Shown piece after piece: positions 7,214 to 14,813 of a DNA stretch of 21,900 bases. A model generated the notes under the pieces. The model was not told the DNA's origin. It saw nothing but the letters and a program-made list of their open reading frames with translations, and searched no databases. Numbering within the stretch: position 1 is the first letter of the stretch; each line of letters starts with the position of its first letter. A program made the translations under genes and the position numbers. This DNA is from SHLQ01 sp964196045. GTDB lineage: Bacteria; Actinomycetota; Acidimicrobiia; Acidimicrobiales; SHLQ01. The stretch covers positions 1 to 21,900 of the forward strand of contig CAXMRH010000135.1 of NCBI GenBank assembly GCA_964196045.1. Direction: 5' to 3'.

Positions 7214-7872
7214 CCGAGATCATACGAGTTCTCGTCGTCGACGATCAGCCGTTGGTGCGAGCGGGATTCGGCATGATTTTGCAGAGCGAAGACGACTTGG
7301 AGTTGGTCGGCGAGGCTGCCACAGGGCTCGAAGCAATCACCGCTGTGCAAGAGCTCTCACCCCATGTCGTGTTGATGGACATTCGCATGCCTGAGCTCGA
7401 CGGTGTCGAGGCCACGCGCCAGATTCGTGAAGCTCCGGATGCACCTGCTGTCTTGATACTGACCACGTTCGATCTCGACGAGTATGTGTATGCCTCACTA
7501 CGAGCTGGTGCGTCTGGCTTCATGTTGAAGGACTCCCCGGCTGATGACTTGATCGATGCCATCCGAGTTGTCGCTCGTGGCGATGCGCTCATCACACCGA
7601 GCGTGACCAAACGCCTGATCAGGGACTTTGCGGCTCAAGGCCCACCAGCTGACAGTTCTGCCTTCGATGAGCTAACTCAGCGGGAAAACGAGGTTCTCCT
7701 TTTGATGGCGAAGGGCTTGTCCAACGCCGAGATCGCCAGCGAGTTGATTCTTGGAGAAACCACGATCAAGACCCACGTAAGCCGGATCTTGATGAAACTG
7801 AACGCTCGCGACCGAGTGCAGGCGGTCATCGCCGCATACGAGAGCGGAGCGGTCACTCCGGGCCAAGGCTGA
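7210..7872 (+). CDS. Response regulator, NarL/FixJ (LuxR HTH) type
   Basis: A 220-residue two-component regulator. The receiver domain (residues 5-120) has the acidic pair Asp11-Asp12, the phosphoacceptor Asp57 in VVLMDIRMPE, the switch threonine in LILTTFD and the conserved lysine in FMLKDSP. Residues about 155-215 form the LuxR-type DNA-binding domain, starting LTQRENEVLLLMAKGLSNAEIA. All catalytic positions are intact, unlike the LuxR-type protein at 568. It overlaps the kinase by four bases, so the two are almost certainly a cognate pair made from one mRNA. The likely target is its own operon and the ABC transporter genes 136 bp downstream, though no operator could be identified by eye. 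Confidence 0.95.
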   Translation: MTEIIRVLVVDDQPLVRAGFGMILQSEDDLELVGEAATGLEAITAVQELSPHVVLMDIRMPELDGVEATRQIREAPDAPAVLILTTFDLDEYVYASLRAGASGFMLKDSPADDLIDAIRVVARGDALITPSVTKRLIRDFAAQGPPADSSAFDELTQRENEVLLLMAKGLSNAEIASELILGETTIKTHVSRILMKLNARDRVQAVIAAYESGAVTPGQG

Positions 7873-8007
7873 GATCACGTCTCAGGCCGACGAATGGGCG
7901 AAGACCAGTCCTCCTGAAGTATGACGCCGATCACTCCGTGGACGGACGACTTGGCCTCGTCTGCAAGTAATGATGAGTCGGTCACAAACGTCAAGGAGGC
8001 GGACTCG

Positions 8008-8739
8008 ATGGACACCGCAACGATTGCCGCAGCAGGAACCATTCAGGCATCCAAGATCTATGGATCTGGTGACACGGAGGTTCGCGCACTCGATGACGTG
8101 ACCGTGTCGTTCGATCAGGGTCAACTCACCGCAATCATGGGACCGTCCGGATCGGGCAAGTCGACTCTCATGCACTGCCTCGCAGGGCTCGACCGACTGA
8201 CCAGTGGCCACGTGATGGTCGGCGAGACAAACATCTCGCAGCTGTCCGAAAAAGAGCTCACGCTCCTGCGACGCAACAAGATCGGCTTCGTCTTTCAGGC
8301 ATTCAACCTGATCCCGACACTCACGGCGATTGAGAACATCACACTTCCACTCGACCTTGGCCGCCAGACCCCCAACAAAGAACATCTCGATGAGGTTGTA
8401 CAGGCTGTTGGCCTGGCAGATCGCCTCCAGCACAAGCCCAACGAGCTCTCGGGTGGGCAGCAGCAGCGCGTGGCCGTCGCCCGAGCGCTGGCCTCTCGCC
8501 CTGACGTGATCTTCGCCGACGAGCCAACCGGCAACCTCGACAGCCATACCGGTGCGGAGATCCTCGATTTCATGCGGCGAGCCGTCAATGAGTTCGGTCA
8601 GACGATCGTCATGGTGACCCACGATGCAGTGGCTGCCAGCTATGCAGACCGAGTCGTTTTTCTCGCCGACGGGCGCATCGTCAACGAGCTGCAGGACCCG
8701 GACACAGACATGATCCTCGCGGCGCTCCGCGACGCCTGA
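8008..8739 (+). CDS. ABC transporter ATP-binding protein, MacB/LolD-like
   Basis: A 243-residue nucleotide-binding subunit. It has Walker A GPSGSGKST (residues 45-53), the Q-loop in FVFQAFNL, the signature LSGGQQQ, Walker B VIFADEPTGNLD and the H-loop MVTHD. The LSGGQQQR and DEPTGNLD wording is typical of the MacB/LolD/FtsE subgroup, which works with FtsX-fold permeases in export or mechanotransmission rather than channel-type transport. The frame is open from an ATG at 7921, but ATG 8008 is chosen because it follows an excellent ribosome site, AAGGAGG, with an 8-nt spacer. The cognate permease begins 28 bp downstream. It probably forms a dimer under two copies of the permease or one double-length permease. 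Confidence 0.95.
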   Translation: MDTATIAAAGTIQASKIYGSGDTEVRALDDVTVSFDQGQLTAIMGPSGSGKSTLMHCLAGLDRLTSGHVMVGETNISQLSEKELTLLRRNKIGFVFQAFNLIPTLTAIENITLPLDLGRQTPNKEHLDEVVQAVGLADRLQHKPNELSGGQQQRVAVARALASRPDVIFADEPTGNLDSHTGAEILDFMRRAVNEFGQTIVMVTHDAVAASYADRVVFLADGRIVNELQDPDTDMILAALRDA

Positions 8740-8767
8740 GTCGACGTCGAAACGGAAGGACAATTTC

Positions 8768-11368
8768 ATGCTTCGCCTCAGTCTGAAGAATCTCGCAGCC
8801 AACAAGATCCGCCTCGGCCTCACCGCGCTCGCGATTGTGCTCGGCGTCGGGTTCGTCGTCTCCTCCTTCGTATTGCGCGATGGCCTCAAGGAGAGCTTCG
8901 CCAGCCTGTCCGAGGACATTGTCGGCAACACCGACTTGAGCGTCGAGGCGCTCAACGACGGCGATCCGCTCACCGCCACCGACCTGGAGATCATCAGCGA
9001 CACCCCGGGCATTCGAGTTGCTGTCGGTGGCGTAGCCGCCGACACCAACCTGATCCAACCGATCAAACGTGACGGCAGCACGATCACGACCCAGGGCCCG
9101 CCACAAATCGCGTTCAGTTGGACCGAAGAAAGCCAACTCAATCCGAATGAGATCGTCGATGGTCGGGCGCCAACTGGGCCCGGAGAGTGGATCATCGACA
9201 TTGGGGCAGCGGATCACCACGACTTCATCGTCGGTGAAACGTATGACCTCATCACACCCGCTGGGCGGGCTTCAGCTGAACTCGTCGGCACGTTCCGGTT
9301 CGGGTCGGACAACACCACCAATGGCGCGACGTTGATGGGCTTCGAGCTCGAGACGATCAGGGACCACCTCCTCCTCGGGGACGTATTCCACGCGATCTCG
9401 ATCGGCGTCGACGGTTCCGTTCCGGTTTCCACGCTCGAGCTCACTCTGGCGTCCGCCCTCGGCAACCCTGTCGATCCGGACCCAACAGACGACGAACTCC
9501 CCGAGGGCTCTCGGGTAGAGGTCCAGAATCGCGCCGACCTCCAGTCCGACGTAACCGGACAGTTCAATCAAGCTCTAGACATCTTCGGTGGCGTTCTTCT
9601 GGCTTTCGCACTCATCGCGTTGTTCGTCTCCATTTTCATCATCGCCAACACGTTTGCGATCGTGACGGGTCAACGAGTTCGAGAACTTGGTCTGCTTCGT
9701 GCGGTTGGAGCGACGCCGAGCCAGATTCGCAGGTCCGTACTCATCGAGTCACTCTTCATCGGCATCGTCGCCTCGCTGATCGGTATTGGCGTAGGCGTCG
9801 GTATCGCGTACGGCATGCGCGAGCTCTTGTCTCTGCTCGGCATCGACTTGCCATCCTTCGGGGTCGTCCTCAAGCCGTTCACGATCACTCTGGCGATGTT
9901 CGTTGGTGTGGTCGTGACGATGTTGTCCGCCATCCTCCCTGCATTCAAGGCGAGCCGAGTAGCACCGATCGCGGCAATCACCGGCTCGGCTGATCTCGAA
10001 TCGGAGTCGATCGGCCGGTATGTGGTCGGGACGATCTTGACGGCCATGGGTATCGCCGGCTTGCTACTTGCGCTCTTCGGCGGAGCCGAGGGCGTCACAC
10101 AAATTCTGACGATCTTGGGAGTGGGAGCGGTCTTCATGTTCATCGGGCTCACGTTGTTGAGCTCGCTCGTCGCCGCACCGATCTCTCGGTTCCTTGGGCT
10201 CCCGCTTGGCCCCATCTTTCATCGCCCTGGCACGCTGGCCACGGAGAATGCGGCTCGCAATCCACGACGGACCGCCACGACCGCTGCGGCGCTCATGATT
10301 GGCCTTTCGCTCGTCAGCCTCTCAATGGTGTTGGGAGACTCTCTGAAGTCAGAGTTCAACAAGATTCTGGAGACGTCGGTTCAAGCCGATTACCTCATCA
10401 CCTCCGACCTCGCGAACGTCCCGCTTGAAGTCGTCGATCGATTGGAGGAGGACCCCGCGTTCGGCGTTGTCACACCGCTGTTCTACTGGGACGCCACGTT
10501 CGAGAACGACCGGGTCGATGCAGCCGCAGGTGACGAGGCCAGCTACGACTCGGACATCGTTGCACTCGAGTACTCGAAAGTGGACGGCTTGTTCGACTTC
10601 GGCGTCACCGAGGGATCGCTGCAAGCAATTACGAATGACTCGGCTGCAATCCGTGACTCGGTGGCCGAGGACCTCGGACTGCAGATCGGTGAACCGATCA
10701 ACTTGGTCCTCAACGATGGCACGGTCGCGCCGCTCGAGGTTGTCGCGATCTTTGAAGACACGGCCCTGTCCTCCCCCGTCATGATCTCGTACGACAGGTT
10801 CACCCAGATCTCCGACCAGACGACGGCCGACTGGATTGCCGCACGTCGGGACGAGAGTGTTTCAGCCGCCGACGCCGACGCCGCGTTCGCGGCACTCGGG
10901 GATGACTACCCGAATCTGGCTTTCGATTCGTCCGCCTCCTTCCGCGAGAGCATCTCGGGGCAAATCGACCAATTCCTGAACCTTTTGACCGCCCTACTCG
11001 GGTTGGCGATCTTGATCGCCTTGATCGGCATCGCCAACACGCTCGCCCTTTCAGTGTTCGAGCGCACACGCGAGATCGGACTCCTGCGAGCGATTGGAAT
11101 GACAAGGCGGCAGACGCGTCGGATGATTCGATGGGAAGCGGCCATCATTTCGGGTGTGGGCGCAGTTCTGGGGGCAGCTGTGGGCGTCGTGCTCGGCATC
11201 ATCTTGGTGCAGGCCATCCCGGACGAGTTCTTGTCGGAGTTCTCGATTCCCTGGATAAGAATCATCCTCATGGTTGCGATCGCAGCCATCGCTGGCTTGG
11301 CTGCCGCTCTGTTCCCTGCGTTCCGCTCGTCGCGGATGGATGTACTCGAGGCCATCAGCCACACCTGA
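8768..11368 (+). CDS. Double-length FtsX-like/MacB-type ABC permease
   Basis: An 866-residue permease that appears to be two related halves in one chain. Each half has a leading membrane helix, a long extracytoplasmic MacB-type domain, then an FtsX core of three helices. The cores carry matching motifs, RELGLLRAVGATPSQIRRS (about residues 300-320) and REIGLLRAIGMTRRQTRRM (about 765-785), and each ends in a PAFKASR/PAFRSSR segment. About ten membrane helices in total, two of them between the halves. Because both halves are present, one molecule could suffice per ATPase dimer. This design is common in actinobacterial exporters of lipids, peptides or antibiotics; the cargo is not evident. ATG 8768 follows GAAGGA with 7-nt spacing. 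A strong hairpin lies just downstream. Confidence 0.93.
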   Translation: MLRLSLKNLAANKIRLGLTALAIVLGVGFVVSSFVLRDGLKESFASLSEDIVGNTDLSVEALNDGDPLTATDLEIISDTPGIRVAVGGVAADTNLIQPIKRDGSTITTQGPPQIAFSWTEESQLNPNEIVDGRAPTGPGEWIIDIGAADHHDFIVGETYDLITPAGRASAELVGTFRFGSDNTTNGATLMGFELETIRDHLLLGDVFHAISIGVDGSVPVSTLELTLASALGNPVDPDPTDDELPEGSRVEVQNRADLQSDVTGQFNQALDIFGGVLLAFALIALFVSIFIIANTFAIVTGQRVRELGLLRAVGATPSQIRRSVLIESLFIGIVASLIGIGVGVGIAYGMRELLSLLGIDLPSFGVVLKPFTITLAMFVGVVVTMLSAILPAFKASRVAPIAAITGSADLESESIGRYVVGTILTAMGIAGLLLALFGGAEGVTQILTILGVGAVFMFIGLTLLSSLVAAPISRFLGLPLGPIFHRPGTLATENAARNPRRTATTAAALMIGLSLVSLSMVLGDSLKSEFNKILETSVQADYLITSDLANVPLEVVDRLEEDPAFGVVTPLFYWDATFENDRVDAAAGDEASYDSDIVALEYSKVDGLFDFGVTEGSLQAITNDSAAIRDSVAEDLGLQIGEPINLVLNDGTVAPLEVVAIFEDTALSSPVMISYDRFTQISDQTTADWIAARRDESVSAADADAAFAALGDDYPNLAFDSSASFRESISGQIDQFLNLLTALLGLAILIALIGIANTLALSVFERTREIGLLRAIGMTRRQTRRMIRWEAAIISGVGAVLGAAVGVVLGIILVQAIPDEFLSEFSIPWIRIILMVAIAAIAGLAAALFPAFRSSRMDVLEAISHT

Positions 11369-11397
11369 CCGACCTGTCCCGTTTCACTTTCGGTGCT

Positions 11398-11424
11398 CGC
11401 CGCCTCAACTGAGTTGGGGCGGTG
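11398..11424 (+). terminator. Strong hairpin after the ABC operon
   Basis: CCGCCTCAAC (11400-11409) pairs with GTTGGGGCGG (11413-11422) through a 3-nt loop with one G-T pair, and the stem can extend by two more pairs to 11398-11424. It starts 29 nt after the permease stop. No T-tract follows, as is common for actinobacterial hairpin terminators. It also lies 15 nt before the next start codon, so a role as an operator or leader structure for that gene cannot be excluded. Confidence 0.6.
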
Positions 11425-11439
11425 GCCGATTAGGTACTC

Positions 11440-12693
11440 GTGGGAAGCGCAACATCAACGATCGTGCCAGCGAATCGACTGGGTCAACTGCTCGCCGAAG
11501 CTCGTCTTCGAGAGGGAGCCGACCTACAGGAGTTCGCCTCAAGGAGCGACTTCACCGTCGGCGAGCTGAGCGACTTTGAAGCTGGCCATCGCGTGCTCAA
11601 CGACACGTTGGTATCGAGAATCACGGCGCTCTATGAGATCGACTGCGGGCCGATCATCCCCCAACGCGCAGAGCTGACCATCGATCTAACCGACAACCTT
11701 CTCAGCGCCGCGGGCCACGCATTACCGCTGAACTCGAGCGCCCATGACCATATTCTGGAGCGCTATCTCTCGCTCGTCTACGTGTTACGCAACCGCGCGC
11801 CTGGCGTGGCGGTGCCTCTTCGTGATGAGGACGTCGCAATTCTCGCAGCGTCGCTCGCCGAACGCTCAGAGCTAGTCGAGGAGCAGTTGCTCGCCGCAAT
11901 GCACAACGAGGAGAACTCCGTTCCTCGACTCATCCAGTGGCTTCGCCAACGTCTTTGGGTTCCAGGAGCGGGTGCAATCGTTGGTGCGGTATCCGTCGGC
12001 ACTCTGATCATGGTCAACTCTGATGATGGAAGATCCTCGGCCGACACGGCTGACCTACCTGAGCCTGACGATGCAGAATCTGCGACCAGATCCTTGATCC
12101 TGCCCGCTCGACTTGCGCCAGCGACCCCAACCGCGGCGTCAGCGGGCTCGGAAACCACTTCGATTGCCACGCTTCCGGTCGCAGAGCTATCTGCGCCTGC
12201 AACTGTCATATCGGCATCGGCGCCGCCTCGAGCCGACGCTGTTGAAGCCCGAGCTGGCATCGGTGCCGCCGCCGAAGCACTGCTCCCGTTCGAGTGGCAG
12301 ACCGCACTTCCTGGCTGGAGCATCGTCTACAGCGATGCAAACGATGACTTTCGAGGACTCACGTACCCGTACGACAACACAATCGAGCTGTACGTTCGCG
12401 ACGGCGACACTGCGGAATCTCTCGCCGGAATCCTCGCACACGAGCTCGGACACGCCATCGACGTCACCCACTTCGACGACGAGATGCGGCTTACATGGAG
12501 CGAGACCCGAAACATCGAGAGTGCACGGTGGTGGCCGGATGCCTACGCGAGCGACTTCGAAACAGGCGCCGGTGATTTCGCCGAGGCGTTCGCCGTCTGG
12601 GCCGTAAATGACCCAAGTTCCTCACGGGTGGCGCACCAGCCGACATCGAGCCAGATCCGGGTTCTGCAATCGCTCATCGCCGACATCGTCTGA
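11440..12693 (+). CDS. Helix-turn-helix / one-TM / HExxH metallopeptidase fusion protein
   Basis: A 417-residue protein with an unusual order of parts. Residues about 13-67 resemble an XRE-type helix-turn-helix (RLGQLLAEARLREGADLQEF, then FTVGELSDFEAGHR). Residues 172-192 form one membrane helix. Residues about 195-270 are a low-complexity Ala/Pro/Thr/Ser linker. The C-terminal domain (about 283-417) carries HELGHAID at 334-341 and a downstream GDFAEAFAVW, giving His334, His338 and probably Glu382 as zinc ligands with Glu335 catalytic. This HELGHxxD...FAEAF arrangement resembles the anthrax-lethal-factor-like (ATLF/M34) peptidases, an assignment by eye. The topology, cytoplasmic HTH and outer domain, is like RodZ. 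The start is GTG 11440, with GTG 11464 possible; neither has a clear ribosome site. Function unknown. Confidence 0.8.
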   Translation: MGSATSTIVPANRLGQLLAEARLREGADLQEFASRSDFTVGELSDFEAGHRVLNDTLVSRITALYEIDCGPIIPQRAELTIDLTDNLLSAAGHALPLNSSAHDHILERYLSLVYVLRNRAPGVAVPLRDEDVAILAASLAERSELVEEQLLAAMHNEENSVPRLIQWLRQRLWVPGAGAIVGAVSVGTLIMVNSDDGRSSADTADLPEPDDAESATRSLILPARLAPATPTAASAGSETTSIATLPVAELSAPATVISASAPPRADAVEARAGIGAAAEALLPFEWQTALPGWSIVYSDANDDFRGLTYPYDNTIELYVRDGDTAESLAGILAHELGHAIDVTHFDDEMRLTWSETRNIESARWWPDAYASDFETGAGDFAEAFAVWAVNDPSSSRVAHQPTSSQIRVLQSLIADIV

Positions 12694-12768
12694 ATTCCCA
12701 GTGCCCTCGCGCCAGGGAAGGGCGGGCCAGATCCAGTCGCTGGGTCAGATTCGGGCCGTTCTACCGCC

Positions 12769-12774
12769 TACCCT
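12769..12774 (+). promoter_or_regulatory. Candidate -10 box for membrane-anchored gene at 12810
   Basis: TACCCT fits TANNNT and would start a transcript near 12781, giving a leader of about 30 nt that contains the GAAAGGA ribosome site (12794-12800) 9 nt before the ATG. No good -35 element is seen. Confidence 0.35.
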
Positions 12775-12809
12775 TGTGATGCTGGCGCCGGACGAAAGGA
12801 CTGGTTCTG

Positions 12810-13580
12810 ATGAGCAAGACTGCAGTTGCATTTGCCACGGTTGCCGGAATCTTCATGCTCGCTCTCGTCTTGGTGATCGGCCTGCTCTCGTTCGGCTGGC
12901 TCGATGTCAACTGGCCTTGGGAAGACCTCGTCGAAGAAGAGACGGTTCTCCAAGTCGACGTCGAGGCTGGCCCGGCTCAGGTCGTACGGGTCACACCAAT
13001 CTCTCTCGAATGTCGAGCGAGGATCGAAGCACAGGTTCCTGTCGTCGGTACGCGGAAGACTTCCATCGCTGGAGCCACGATTAGCACCGACACGATCCGT
13101 ATGCGCGCGATCGGCGATGTCGACACGTGCGTCGACTCGAGCGGTGTCGAGATCGTCGAACGAGCAGATGGAAAGTTCGGCGTCATTATTGAAGCTGACG
13201 CGATCCAATTCGTCCGCCCCCGGGTCGATGCGGTGGCCACGATGGGATCGGTGACCACCGATCGGGGAATCGTCAATCAAGTCTTCGAAGCATTGCCGTG
13301 GACGAACGAGGACGATGACCTCACCCCCGCGGCATTTGCCTTTGCTCAGACCGTGATCGGTGGAAGCTCGTGTATGGAGGCCGCGTATGAGGAGACGACG
13401 CGTGCACTCACCAGTGCGTACCAGGAGCAAATGCGAGAGCAGGGCGCGAACCCAGGCGACGTCGATGTGATCATCTCGGGGATTCCAGACTTCGGACAGA
13501 ACACACCAGACGAGAAGCTTCTCGGCGAGTTTGAGTTCGTCGAGGAGACCGGAACGTCCTGCGTCGTCGCCCGCCCCTGA
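12810..13580 (+). CDS. Membrane-anchored protein of unknown function
   Basis: A 256-residue protein. Residues 5-29 form one strong membrane helix, and the rest is predicted outside the cytoplasm or at the membrane face. The middle section (about 50-140) alternates beta strands with repeated threonine/valine-rich segments, and residues 155-220 look helical. The layout vaguely recalls the DUF4230 family (anchor helix, beta domain, helical tail), but I cannot confirm this. Four cysteines (residues about 69, 110, 189 and 251) could form disulfides. The ATG at 12810 has a good ribosome site. The gene sits 116 bp after the helix-turn-helix/peptidase gene on the same strand and is followed by a hairpin, so it is probably a single-gene unit or is read through from upstream. 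Confidence 0.75.
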   Translation: MSKTAVAFATVAGIFMLALVLVIGLLSFGWLDVNWPWEDLVEEETVLQVDVEAGPAQVVRVTPISLECRARIEAQVPVVGTRKTSIAGATISTDTIRMRAIGDVDTCVDSSGVEIVERADGKFGVIIEADAIQFVRPRVDAVATMGSVTTDRGIVNQVFEALPWTNEDDDLTPAAFAFAQTVIGGSSCMEAAYEETTRALTSAYQEQMREQGANPGDVDVIISGIPDFGQNTPDEKLLGEFEFVEETGTSCVVARP

Positions 13581-13605
13581 GCGTGGCCGACGCGTCGGAG
13601 CGCTC
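13579..13605 (+). terminator. Hairpin with nested palindrome before mshC
   Basis: GAGCG (13579-13583) pairs with CGCTC (13601-13605) and encloses the perfect 12-bp palindrome CCGACGCGTCGG (13587-13598). It overlaps the stop of the upstream gene and is followed by only two Ts. Likely a terminator that separates this gene from the mshC promoter; the inner palindrome could alternatively bind a regulator of mshC. Confidence 0.5.
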
Positions 13606-13633
13606 TTAGGTCCGATCACCGTTCCCGTCCAGA

Positions 13634-13639
13634 TACTCT
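13634..13639 (+). promoter_or_regulatory. Leaderless -10 box for mshC-cysS operon
   Basis: TACTCT fits TANNNT and is followed by exactly 7 nt, then the GTG start at 13647, so the transcript should begin at the start codon. The start agrees with the family's N-terminus. No -35 is obvious. Confidence 0.65.
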
Positions 13640-13646
13640 GCACTGC

Positions 13647-14813
13647 GTGCTGCACATCTTCGACACGTCCCAGTCGATGGTCGTTCCCCTCGAGCCGGGC
13701 CCGGTCGTTCGAATGTACGTCTGCGGAATTACCCCGTATGACTCGACACACCTCGGGCACGCGAACACCTACCTGACCTACGATCTGCTCATTCGACGGC
13801 TCGAAGATCTCGGACACGAGGTAGAGATGGTCCGAAACGTCACCGATGTCGACGATTCGATCCTCCCGAAGGCGCGCGAGCTCGGAATCGACTTCCTCGA
13901 ACTCGCTGCGATGGAGATGAAACGATTCCATGGCGACATGGAAGCGCTCAACACCCGCCCACCAGCCGCCGAACCGCGGGCTACGGAATCGATCGAACCG
14001 ATCATCGACCTCATCAGCAAACTCGAAGCTAGCGGCCACACCTATGACGTCGATGGCATCACCTGGTTCGACGTGTCCACCGCCCCCAGATTCGGTCGTC
14101 TCTCCGGCTATGCCGAGGACACCATGATCGCCCTCTCCGCAGAGCGAGGTGGCACTCCCGCAGATCTCCGACAGCGCAATCCACTCGACTTCATTCTCTG
14201 GCAACCATCTGCCGAAGACGAGCCGTCGTGGGACTCGCCTTTTGGTCCGGGTAGGCCGGGCTGGCATATCGAATGCAGCGCGATGAGCTGGGCGCACTTC
14301 GGACAGACGATCGACCTGCATGGGGGCGGGAGTGATCTGATCTTCCCGCACCACGAATGTGAACGTGTGCAGTCAGAGCTCGGCTTCGGCGAACAGTTCG
14401 CCCATCACTGGATGCACACCGGGATGGTCGCCTACCAGGGTACGAAGATGTCGAAGTCTCTCGGCAACCTCGTGTTCGTTAACGAGCTCCTGAAAAGCCA
14501 CGATCCACAGGCGATACGGCTCGCGCTGATGGGCCACCACTATCGCGACGACTGGGAGTGGTTCGATGGCGACATCGATGATGGTCAAGAACGGTTCGAT
14601 CGGATCCGCGAAGCGGTCGACCTTGGCAAAGGACCCCACCCTGACGCGATGCTCGGCGCTGTTCGTGCTGCGCTCGACGATGACCTCGATGCCCCATCGG
14701 CTCGCGCAACCATCGACAAGTTCGCTCGTGCCATGATCGACGGCAACGGAGACGATCCATCTGCTGGCGACCGCCTTCGCACGGCCGCAGAGCTGATCGG
14801 AATCCACTTGTGA
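13647..14813 (+). CDS. mshC: L-cysteine:GlcN-inositol ligase, mycothiol biosynthesis
   Basis: A 388-residue class I synthetase-like enzyme that joins cysteine, activated as Cys-AMP, to 1D-myo-inositol 2-amino-2-deoxy-alpha-D-glucopyranoside, the third dedicated step of mycothiol synthesis. It is MshC rather than Cys-tRNA synthetase because of the ITPYDSTHLGHA segment (MshC proteins read TPYDATHLGHA), the short length, and the lack of the C-terminal tRNA-binding region. Catalytic features are intact: HLGHA (35-39), zinc ligands Cys26, Cys210 and His235, and KMSKS (267-271). Acts in the cytoplasm. The leaderless GTG start at 13647 follows TACTCT. Its TGA overlaps the cysS GTG start by four bases, so the two cysteine-activating enzymes are translated together. 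This gene implies the organism makes mycothiol, which is restricted to Actinobacteria. Confidence 0.92.
   Translation: MLHIFDTSQSMVVPLEPGPVVRMYVCGITPYDSTHLGHANTYLTYDLLIRRLEDLGHEVEMVRNVTDVDDSILPKARELGIDFLELAAMEMKRFHGDMEALNTRPPAAEPRATESIEPIIDLISKLEASGHTYDVDGITWFDVSTAPRFGRLSGYAEDTMIALSAERGGTPADLRQRNPLDFILWQPSAEDEPSWDSPFGPGRPGWHIECSAMSWAHFGQTIDLHGGGSDLIFPHHECERVQSELGFGEQFAHHWMHTGMVAYQGTKMSKSLGNLVFVNELLKSHDPQAIRLALMGHHYRDDWEWFDGDIDDGQERFDRIREAVDLGKGPHPDAMLGAVRAALDDDLDAPSARATIDKFARAMIDGNGDDPSAGDRLRTAAELIGIHL

Noticed and set aside
7921..8007. N-terminal extension of the ABC ATPase to ATG 7921
   Set aside because: The Shine-Dalgarno AAGGAGG sits directly before ATG 8008, and the extra residues have no counterpart in the family.
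7882..9201. A 439-residue open frame on the minus strand
   Set aside because: It is the mirror of the ABC ATPase and the start of the permease, whose motifs are unmistakable.
13587..13598. CCGACGCGTCGG palindrome as a stand-alone operator
   Set aside because: It is nested in a larger hairpin after a stop codon, so a terminator explains it at least as well; kept as a note in that feature.
12768..14354. A 528-residue open frame on the minus strand
   Set aside because: It lies opposite the membrane-anchored gene and mshC, both with strong support, and its translation is low in hydrophobic pattern and shows no family signature. High-GC coding DNA often leaves antisense frames open.
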